64,000 bases of DNA from Desulfomonilia bacterium (GTDB taxonomy: Bacteria > Desulfobacterota > Desulfomonilia > UBA1062): NCBI GenBank assembly GCA_036567785.1, contig DATCTV010000037.1, forward strand, positions 1 through 64,000. Direction: 5' to 3'. The translations under genes were made by a program, and so were the position numbers. Shown here one piece after another: positions 18,506 to 25,311 of the stretch (position 1 is its first letter; each line of letters begins with the position of its first letter). The notes under the pieces were generated by a model. The model saw only the letters and a list, made by a program, of their open reading frames with translations, was not told where the DNA came from and did not search any database.

Positions 18506-18955
18506 TCAGAATCCGTAATGGATTCCGAATTTCAGATTCTTATCGACTTTCTCACCGGTTTTAGTGTCCGTGGAAGGGTTGATGTCATTTTCAAAAAATG
18601 TGTATTTCAGGTACGGTTCTGCATATAAGGAAACGCCTTTCGAGACATTCCATGAAACGCCGGCGCCAAAATTTACGCCCACGTCGTAGCGGTAAATATC
18701 TTTAATGGAAGGCTCTTTGCCATTTGCTTTCGGCAGGGTATCCCATTGGAGATTTCCTCCTGTTATCAGGTACGGTTTGAACAGATCATCGTCCTTTATA
18801 ACAAAGCGGCCTGTTAGATCGGCCTCGCTGTGGTAATCCTTCTGATAGTCGACAGTCCAGGTCTTTTCTTCAGCATTTGCTGCGCTGGTATTCATCACAA
18901 GGAACATCACTGTAATGAGGATTGTATAAATATATCGTCTCATATTTAGTTTCAT
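18506..18955 (-). CDS. Small outer-membrane-type protein, unknown
   Basis: 149 residues with a signal peptide (cut after about residue 28, in ANAEE). Alternating hydrophobic/polar strands follow (FVIKDDDLFKPYLITGGNL, VGVNFGAGVSWNVSKGVSL, YAEPYLKYTFFEND) and the protein ends HYGF; a terminal aromatic residue is typical of beta-barrel outer membrane proteins. It is short for a complete barrel (six to eight strands at most). A second in-frame ATG at 18943 is possible. The gene at 55875 encodes a protein of the same general design. Confidence 0.7.
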   Translation of the reverse strand: MKLNMRRYIYTILITVMFLVMNTSAANAEEKTWTVDYQKDYHSEADLTGRFVIKDDDLFKPYLITGGNLQWDTLPKANGKEPSIKDIYRYDVGVNFGAGVSWNVSKGVSLYAEPYLKYTFFENDINPSTDTKTGEKVDKNLKFGIHYGF

Positions 18956-19073
18956 TGTTTTACTTTTAACAACTTTTTCAGGTCTTTATTGCCCGTTAAT
19001 AGTACCATCATTTTTAAATATCAATATCAATGCATTGAGGTCAAAACTCCCTGATCAATCATCATAAATAAAC

Positions 19074-19200
19074 GACAGGGCGTCAGAATTATGCAGGCCA
19101 GGGAGCGACGAAGGCGAGGAGAGAGACGTACATAAGCGTACGTCGCAACGACGAACCGAGGAAGCGACAACGGGATGCGAAATTCTGTCGACCTGTCTAG
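19074..19200. repeat. Nested palindromic repeat, copy A
   Basis: A 124-base element. The outer arms at 19074-19090 and 19181-19197 pair at 15 of 17 positions. In the centre a hairpin has arms GACGTAC (19125-19131) and GTACGTC (19138-19144) around a 6-base loop. Between outer and inner arms lie GCGACGAA and GACGA-N-GAGGA motifs. The right arm runs into the TAG stop of asnS. The element at 58338-58460 has the same architecture with compensating base changes. It lies in the 241-base gap between the small barrel gene and asnS; nothing else was seen there. It may end asnS transcription, but no T-tract is present. Confidence 0.85.
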
Positions 19201-20489
19201 GGGTAGGCTCTATACATCATCCTCGGGAAAGGTATAGTTTCCCGCAGATGCTCAAGCCCGCATATCCACGTGACCGTCCTTTCTATGCCTAGGCCGAAGC
19301 CGGAGTGCGGGACGCTGCCATAACGCCTCAGGTCTATGTACCAGGCGTATCTCCCGGGGTCGAGACCCTGTGCCTTTATTGCAGCAAGCAGCACGTCGAT
19401 GTTCTCCTCGCGCTGGGAGCCGCCTATGATCTCGCCATAGCCTTCGGGTGCGAGCAGGTCAGCGCAGAGTACGATCTCGGGCCTCTCGGGGTGCTGCTTC
19501 ATGTAAAAGGCCTTGGCCGCCTTTGGGTAGCATTCCACGAATATCGGCTTGTCATACATCTTCGTGAGTATGGTCTCGTCCCCTCCGCCCAGGTCTGTTC
19601 CCCATGTTATTTCTGAGCCGTTTCTGGAAAGGATTTCAACCGCTTCATCATACATGAGGTGAACGAATGGAGGAGTGATCTTTTTAAGTGGTTCGAGGTC
19701 GCGTCCCAATGATTTCAGTTCGGCTTCGCAGTCGCGGATCGTGTTCTGGACTATGTATGAGACAAAATCTTCCTGAAGCGCCATGTTCATTTTGTGGTCG
19801 TTGAACGCCACTTCTGCCTCGACCATCCAGAATTCGGTCAGGTGGCGGCGTGTCTTAGATTTTTCCGCCCTGAATGTCGGGCCGAAGCAGTAGGTTTTGC
19901 CGAATGAAGCGATGCAGGCTTCCAGATATAGCTGTCCTGTCTGTGAGAGATAGGCTTTCCCCATGTCGAAATATTCCACCGAGAAAAGGTTTGTCGAATC
20001 CTCTCCGCAGGTCGTTGTGAATATCGGCGTGTCGATCAGGGTAAAGTTGTTCTTGAAGAAATATTCTCTGACATGGTGGACAAGGACGTTCCTGATTCTT
20101 AATATTGCTATCTGCCTTGGCGATCGCACCCAGAGGTGGCGGTTCGTGAGCAGGAAGTCGGGGCCATGCTCTTTTTTCGTGATCGGGAACTCCTCGGATT
20201 TTTGAACTATCTGAATGCCGCTTGCGACAAAATCATACCCGCCTGCGGCGCGTTCTTCCTTTACAGGCTTGCCCGTCACGATTACCGACGATTCGATCGG
20301 GAGTTTTTTTATTTCCTCGTAGAAATCGCCGAATGTTTCCCTTTCGGCTATCACCTGACAGATGCCCGTACCGTCTCTCATGAGAAGGAACGAAAGTTTG
20401 CCGCTCGAACGGCGGTTGTAGACCCAGCCTTTTATGGTGACTTCTTCGCCTGTGTGCGAACCGAATTCCCTGATAGTGCATTCTGCCAT
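19197..20489 (-). CDS. asnS: Asparaginyl-tRNA synthetase
   Basis: Charges tRNAAsn with asparagine. 430 residues, class II synthetase: N-terminal OB-fold anticodon-binding domain (VTIKGWVYNRRSSGKLSFL), motif 2 FRAEKSKTRRHLTEFWMVE (the RHLTEFWMVE form favours AsnRS over AspRS), and motif 3 GFGLGIERTVTWICG. AAGGAG lies 6 bases before the ATG. A minus-strand promoter of the form TTGCCA-17-ATAAAT can be read upstream. A free-standing AsnRS means asparagine-tRNA need not depend on the amidotransferase route. Confidence 0.96.
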   Translation of the reverse strand: MAECTIREFGSHTGEEVTIKGWVYNRRSSGKLSFLLMRDGTGICQVIAERETFGDFYEEIKKLPIESSVIVTGKPVKEERAAGGYDFVASGIQIVQKSEEFPITKKEHGPDFLLTNRHLWVRSPRQIAILRIRNVLVHHVREYFFKNNFTLIDTPIFTTTCGEDSTNLFSVEYFDMGKAYLSQTGQLYLEACIASFGKTYCFGPTFRAEKSKTRRHLTEFWMVEAEVAFNDHKMNMALQEDFVSYIVQNTIRDCEAELKSLGRDLEPLKKITPPFVHLMYDEAVEILSRNGSEITWGTDLGGGDETILTKMYDKPIFVECYPKAAKAFYMKQHPERPEIVLCADLLAPEGYGEIIGGSQREENIDVLLAAIKAQGLDPGRYAWYIDLRRYGSVPHSGFGLGIERTVTWICGLEHLRETIPFPRMMYRAYP

Positions 20490-20574
20490 GATCTGCTCCT
20501 TATGTTGACCGCATGGTGCGGATAATAAACAAATTTATCTTAACATGCGCGGTATTGGCAATAATAAAGAATAT

Positions 20575-20603
20575 TTGATCACGCTGTTTTAGCATGCTAT
20601 CTT
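20575..20603 (+). promoter_or_regulatory. Candidate promoter of pgpA, leaderless geometry
   Basis: TTGATC at 20575-20580, a 17-base spacer, and TATCTT at 20598-20603. The pgpA ATG begins at 20610, where transcription would be expected to start, and no Shine-Dalgarno sequence precedes it. The pattern is seen; leaderless translation is inferred. Confidence 0.45.
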
Positions 20604-20609
20604 GTTAAA

Positions 20610-21059
20610 ATGAATAAAATCCAAAAGCATATAGTCACTTTTTTTGGGGTGGGGTTTGCCCCCAAGGCATCCGGGACAATCGCCTCTCTGGCTGCAATTC
20701 CCTTATATCTTCTGCTTAGAAAACTTTCATTGCCGCTGTATCTTTTTTCTATCGGCAAGATCGTGGCGGCAGGGGTCTGGGCCTGCACTGAGGCGGAGAA
20801 GGAATACGGAGAGGACCCGCCGGAAGCGGTTATTGACGAAGTAGCAGGCATGCTTGTCGGTCTTGTTTCAAGAACCAGAGACCCCAAAGAAATCGCACTT
20901 GCTTTCCTGATATTCCGCGCTTTTGATATCATCAAGCCGGGAATAGTAGGAATACTCGACAGGAAGGTCAAAGGCGGACTCGGGATAATGGCCGACGATG
21001 TTGCTGCGGGCGTTTTAACGGCAGCCTGCATGAAGATAATCCGCAGGATAAGAAGGTAG
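20610..21059 (+). CDS. pgpA: Phosphatidylglycerophosphatase A
   Basis: Dephosphorylates phosphatidylglycerol phosphate to phosphatidylglycerol at the inner membrane. 149 residues with the PgpA signature blocks: APKASGTIASL (about residue 17), VIDEVAGMLV (about 73), FLIFRAFDIIKPG and GGLGIMADDVAAG (about 117), plus hydrophobic helices around residues 25-55. It heads a plus-strand series with cinA, thpR and recA; a 4-base gap separates it from cinA. Its ATG has no visible ribosome binding site. Confidence 0.95.
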   Translation: MNKIQKHIVTFFGVGFAPKASGTIASLAAIPLYLLLRKLSLPLYLFSIGKIVAAGVWACTEAEKEYGEDPPEAVIDEVAGMLVGLVSRTRDPKEIALAFLIFRAFDIIKPGIVGILDRKVKGGLGIMADDVAAGVLTAACMKIIRRIRR

Positions 21060-21063
21060 TCAT

Positions 21064-22143
21064 ATGAAAGCGGCGCTGATAATCACGGGCTCGGAAATAA
21101 TCACGGGCAAACGTCAGGACGCAATTGTCCAGCCGTTTGCAGTCAAGCTGCTGGCAAAAGGAATACCTGTTTCCGAGATCAGGATTCTGGGCGACAGCCC
21201 GGCGGACCTTGCCGGGACTGTTGCTGACATCAAAGCCGACCTGGTTATTGTTACGGGCGGTCTCGGCGAAACGCCCGACGACACGACCAGAAAGGCGGTT
21301 GGTGTAATCCCTGATATCATAAGCACAGGCCAGATCCATAATCCGGCGGGATCGGCAAAAGGTATCGACCTTAAATTCAAAGATAAGCGCGTGGTGTTTT
21401 TCCCCGGAGTTCCGCGCGAGGCATACGCCATGATCGATTTAATCCTTGAAGGAATGCCGGATGTGACACTGCCAACTGTAAACATACCGGTATTCGGCAT
21501 GAGGGAGCAGGAAATAGCAAAACAGATCGGCCCACTGGCTGAACGCTGCGGCTATCTGCCGAAGGACATGGAGATAACTGTTGTGGCGCCGGTAGAGCTT
21601 GAAAAGGAAATCAGGGACATACTCGGAAGACATGCCCTGGAGGAGGCTGACCTGACTACGACCGTTGGCAGGCTGCTCGAATCGAAAGGGCTCAAATTCG
21701 CTGCGGCCGAATCCTGCACAGGCGGCCTTATCGGCCACCTTGTCACATATGTACCGGGAAGTTCGAAATATTTTCTCGGCTCGGTAACGGCTTACAGCAA
21801 TGACATTAAAACAGGCATTCTCGGAGTGCCTGAAAACATGATCAACGAATACGGCGCAGTCAGCGAACAGGTTGCAGGCGAGATGCTGTCGGGCATTTTA
21901 AAGCTTACCGGAGCGGATGTAGGTGTAGCGACAACAGGCATTGCAGGTCCTGACGGCGGAACGCCGGAAAAACCGGTCGGAACAGTATGGATAGCGGCAG
22001 GCAGTATGAATGAAAGGGTTATAAGGAAATTCAATTTCTTCTTCGATCGTCCTGGAAATAAGCTCATAAGCGCCAAGGTGGCGCTCTATATGCTGAGGTC
22101 ATATATTTATGATACGGGCCTTCATAGCTCTGCCTTTGTCTGA
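21064..22143 (+). CDS. cinA: CinA-like protein: MoaB-type domain plus NMN deamidase domain
   Basis: 359 residues. The N-terminal molybdopterin-binding-like domain carries VIVTGGLGETPDDTTRKA (about residues 62-80) and FFPGVPREAYAM. The C-terminal nicotinamide-nucleotide amidase domain carries FAAAESCTGGLIG (about 217), VTAYSNDIKTGILGVP and TTGIAGPDGGTPEKPVGTV. The latter recycles NMN to nicotinate mononucleotide in the pyridine nucleotide cycle. It is shorter than the usual roughly 410 residues because the region linking the two domains is compact. The last 35 bases overlap thpR in another frame. Confidence 0.93.
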   Translation: MKAALIITGSEIITGKRQDAIVQPFAVKLLAKGIPVSEIRILGDSPADLAGTVADIKADLVIVTGGLGETPDDTTRKAVGVIPDIISTGQIHNPAGSAKGIDLKFKDKRVVFFPGVPREAYAMIDLILEGMPDVTLPTVNIPVFGMREQEIAKQIGPLAERCGYLPKDMEITVVAPVELEKEIRDILGRHALEEADLTTTVGRLLESKGLKFAAAESCTGGLIGHLVTYVPGSSKYFLGSVTAYSNDIKTGILGVPENMINEYGAVSEQVAGEMLSGILKLTGADVGVATTGIAGPDGGTPEKPVGTVWIAAGSMNERVIRKFNFFFDRPGNKLISAKVALYMLRSYIYDTGLHSSAFV

Positions 22144-22660
22144 AGCAGTTAAAAAAGAGCTTTTAAAAGTCTCCGCAACGCTAAGAAAAACCATGGATGC
22201 AAGGTGGGTGAGTCCTGAAGCCATGCATATCACAATGAAATTCCTTGGCGATATCGATGAGAAAAATATCGAGGACATGGCGAAAAAGCTCGATGAATTA
22301 TCTGAACCGTGTCAGCCGTTTGAAATGAGCCTTGGCGGACTGGGGGCCTTCCCGTCACCGAAAAAGGCCCGCGTGGTATGGGCGGGAATCGAAGCCGACA
22401 TTTCAAGATTACGAAATCTCGCTGCATCAATAGACAATATGGCGTTGGATTACGGCATTACAAAAGAGGGCAGGCCCTTCACTGCACACGTTACCCTTGC
22501 TAGACTAAGGGAACCTTCTATGATAAACCTTGACGTAAGGATAGAGAAGATTACTTTCATAATAAATGGAATGCATTTTTATAAGAGTGATCTGACGCCG
22601 CAGGGGGCAAGATATACCCTGCTTCATTCAAGCCCTTTCACGGGCAGACCGGGAGGATGA
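22109..22660 (+). CDS. thpR: RNA 2',3'-cyclic phosphodiesterase (2'-5' RNA ligase family)
   Basis: 183 residues of the 2H phosphoesterase superfamily. Both catalytic HxTx motifs are present: HITMKFLG (about residue 40) and HVTLARL (about 128). Family members hydrolyse 2',3'-cyclic phosphates and can join 2'-5' linked tRNA halves; the cellular substrate is unsettled. It starts inside cinA and ends one base before recA, the usual cinA-thpR-recA order. Confidence 0.93.
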   Translation: MIRAFIALPLSEAVKKELLKVSATLRKTMDARWVSPEAMHITMKFLGDIDEKNIEDMAKKLDELSEPCQPFEMSLGGLGAFPSPKKARVVWAGIEADISRLRNLAASIDNMALDYGITKEGRPFTAHVTLARLREPSMINLDVRIEKITFIINGMHFYKSDLTPQGARYTLLHSSPFTGRPGG

Positions 22661-22661
22661 C

Positions 22662-23684
22662 ATGGAAGACGGAAGAAAACGGGCGCTTGAAGATGCGATC
22701 TCACGAATAGAACGTTCATTCGGCAAAGGTACGATAATGCGCCTCGGATCAGATACCGTACAGGCGGTACCGGTAATTTCAACAGGCTCCATACTGCTCG
22801 ACCACAGGGCACTTGTCATAGGCGGGATTCCAAGGGGCCGCGTGACCGAAATATACGGCGCCGAATCATCGGGAAAGACAACACTTGCGCTTCAATGCAT
22901 CGCTTCGGCCCAGGCGGCGGGGGGCACGGCGGCATTCATAGACGCCGAGCATGCGCTTGACATAAACTATGCAAAGGCTCTGGGCGTCAATATCGACGAT
23001 ATGCTCGTGTCGCAGCCTGATTCAGGCGAACAGGCCCTTGATATTGCCGAGACGCTGGTGCGCTCAAACGCGGTAGACATAGTCGTGATCGACTCGGTTG
23101 CAGCGCTTGTTCCACGGGCTGAAATCGAGGGCGACATGGGAGACGCGCATATGGGGCTTCAGGCAAGGCTGATGTCTCAGGCTCTCAGGAAACTCTCGGG
23201 TGCGATATCCAAAACCAACACAACAGCGATATTCATAAACCAGACAAGACAGAAGATAGGCGTCCTGTACGGCAACCCGGAAACTACGACGGGCGGCAAT
23301 GCTCTCAAGTTCTATGCCTCGGTCAGGCTCCAGATAAAGAATGTAGGGCCGATAAAGGACGGCAGCCAGGTGGTTGGAAACCGGACAAGGGTAAAGGTGG
23401 TAAAGAACAAAATGGCGCCCCCCTTCAAGGAAGTCGAATTCGACATCATGTTCGGGGAAGGCATATCAGCTCACGGTGAGGCGCTGGATGTCGGGGCCGA
23501 ACTTGGCATAGTGGAAAAAAGCGGCGCATGGTTCAGCTTCAATAAACAAAGGCTGGGACAGGGCCGGGAAATGGCTAAGACTTTCCTTAAAGACAATCCC
23601 GCAGTGTACGACGATATAAGGGAAGCAATCAAGGCAAAGCTGGCGACGGCTGCACCTTCACCATCAACATTAAGCGAGGAGTGA
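22662..23684 (+). CDS. recA: Recombinase A
   Basis: DNA strand exchange and SOS co-protease. 340 residues with Walker [10 protein letters not shown] (about 66), the catalytic Glu in FIDAEHALD, Walker [27 protein letters not shown], and [20 protein letters not shown] in the DNA-binding L2 region. The C-terminal acidic tail is short. In the segment that normally reads LDIALGxGGLP this protein reads [12 protein letters not shown], one residue longer. No LexA-type box was recognised in the short gap before it, and it is probably transcribed with thpR. Confidence 0.97.
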   Translation: MEDGRKRALEDAISRIERSFGKGTIMRLGSDTVQAVPVISTGSILLDHRALVIGGIPRGRVTEIYGAESSGKTTLALQCIASAQAAGGTAAFIDAEHALDINYAKALGVNIDDMLVSQPDSGEQALDIAETLVRSNAVDIVVIDSVAALVPRAEIEGDMGDAHMGLQARLMSQALRKLSGAISKTNTTAIFINQTRQKIGVLYGNPETTTGGNALKFYASVRLQIKNVGPIKDGSQVVGNRTRVKVVKNKMAPPFKEVEFDIMFGEGISAHGEALDVGAELGIVEKSGAWFSFNKQRLGQGREMAKTFLKDNPAVYDDIREAIKAKLATAAPSPSTLSEE

Positions 23685-23685
23685 T

Positions 23686-24879
23686 ATGAAAGGCGGCGAT
23701 CCGTTCCTTGGCATAAATATTGATGAGATACTGAACACGGCAGTTCAGATGAATGCATCCGATATTCACCTCAAGGTGGGCCTGCCGCCTGTCACAAGAA
23801 AATTCGGCGCGCTTATCCCGCTGAGAGACTATCCCAGGATGACAAACGAGATGCTGTCATCCATTATCGATTCGATCCTGAATCCCTACCAGAGGGCAAA
23901 ATTCGACACGACAAACGAGATCGATCTTGCATACAGCCTTGAGGAAATAGCAAGGTTCAGGGTGAACTGCTTCCGCCAGAGGGACCACCTCGGCATGGTG
24001 TTCAGGATAGTGCCAACCAACGCCCCCCTGATAGACGAACTCAACCTTCCGGAAATCATAAAGAAGATAAGCATGGAGCAGAAGGGGCTGATCCTGGTGA
24101 CAGGCACCACGGGTTCGGGTAAATCGACGACGCTCGCGGCAATGGTGAACCATATCAACACGAACCGGAACTGCCATATCCTGACGATTGAGGACCCGAT
24201 AGAGTTTCTGCACAAGGACAGGAAGTCCATAATTAACCAGAGGGAAGTGGGCACGGATACGAACTCGTTTTCGATGGCCCTGAGAGCGGCACTCAGGCAG
24301 GATCCCGATGTAATACTGGTCGGAGAAATGCGCGACAAGGAAACCATTGAAATCGCATTGACCGCGGCCGAAACGGGCCATCTTGTCATGTCCACACTGC
24401 ATACGCTCGATGCGGTTGAAAGCATCATGCGCATAATAACTGTCTATCCGCCGCATCAGCATCAGCAGATAAGGCTTCAGATAGCGGGCGTTCTGAAGGC
24501 GATCATTTCACAGAGGCTCCTTCCCAAGAAAAGCAGCCAGGGAATGGTACCCGCAGTCGAGGTTCTAGTATCGACATCGCTCATAAGGGAGTGCATAACG
24601 GAAGAGCACAGGACCAACGAGATTCCGGATGCCATTGCCCAGGGCCATATTAACTACGGGATGCAGACGTTCGATCAGTCTCTTATGACTCTCGTCAAGA
24701 ACGACCTGGTTCACTATCATGATGCGGTGAGATACTCGACAAACCCGAACGACTTTGCTCTCCGAATGAAAGGCGTCATGGGAACAAGCGACGGCAAGTG
24801 GGATGCCTTCGAAATAGGCGGTATGGCTCAGACGGAAGATGAGGCGCCCAATCAGGACGGGGGGCATGAAAAGCTTTGA
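23686..24879 (+). CDS. pilT: Type IV pilus retraction ATPase, PilT/PilU family
   Basis: 397-residue hexameric secretion-type ATPase that depolymerises type IV pili at the inner membrane. N-terminal PAS-like domain MNASDIHLKVGLPP; Walker A TGTTGSGKST (about 139-148); Asp box ILTIEDPIEFLH; Walker B DPDVILVGEMRD; His box TGHLVMSTLHT. The AIRNLIRE-like motif of PilT is replaced by LIRECITEEHRTNEIPDAI with a PilU-like long C-terminal tail, so PilU is possible. It lies one base after recA and overlaps recX by 14 bases. No other pilus gene is in the window. Confidence 0.92.
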   Translation: MKGGDPFLGINIDEILNTAVQMNASDIHLKVGLPPVTRKFGALIPLRDYPRMTNEMLSSIIDSILNPYQRAKFDTTNEIDLAYSLEEIARFRVNCFRQRDHLGMVFRIVPTNAPLIDELNLPEIIKKISMEQKGLILVTGTTGSGKSTTLAAMVNHINTNRNCHILTIEDPIEFLHKDRKSIINQREVGTDTNSFSMALRAALRQDPDVILVGEMRDKETIEIALTAAETGHLVMSTLHTLDAVESIMRIITVYPPHQHQQIRLQIAGVLKAIISQRLLPKKSSQGMVPAVEVLVSTSLIRECITEEHRTNEIPDAIAQGHINYGMQTFDQSLMTLVKNDLVHYHDAVRYSTNPNDFALRMKGVMGTSDGKWDAFEIGGMAQTEDEAPNQDGGHEKL

Positions 24880-25311
24880 TACGAAGGAAGAGGCTGTAAG
24901 CTACTGCCTGAATATTCTGTCCAGGCGGGCTGTCAGTTCGTTTGAATTAAAAAAAAACTTTCAGCCCGGGGCGCTGACGAAAGGATAATTTCTTCTGCGC
25001 TAAAACGCATAAATGAGCTTGGATACATCGACGATGCGGCATATTCAAACCGTCGCGCACAGCTCCTTGCCGAAAGGCTTTACGGAAATTACTACATAAG
25101 GTATCAGCTTGTTCGTGAAGGTATACCCGAAGATATGGCCGAGAGGGCCATTGCGGCAATTCCGGATATGCTTTCCGAGGAAAAAAGAATTAAATGTTAT
25201 AAAGAGAAGATGAAAGACCGCCGGAAAGACCTTGTCAAGGTGCTTGCCAGCCGCGGATTCTCCTTTGACAGCATTTATAAAACAACGGGATTTTACGGAG
25301 TAGAAACATGA
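24866..25311 (+). CDS. recX: RecX regulatory protein, split by a -1 frameshift at an A9 run
   Basis: RecX binds RecA filaments and restrains RecA. The ATG at 24866, overlapping pilT, opens MKSFDTKEEAVSYCLNILSR but stops after 40 codons. At the run of nine A (24949-24957) the codons are TTA AAA AAA AAC. Moving back one base there continues as LSARGADERIISSALKRINE and then GYIDDAAYS, down to a TGA at 25309-25311 that overlaps the alaS ATG. The joined product, about 147 residues, has normal RecX length and its three-helix repeats on both sides of the shift. Both frames are seen. Whether it is programmed frameshifting, transcriptional slippage, a pseudogene or a sequencing error is open. Confidence 0.85.
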
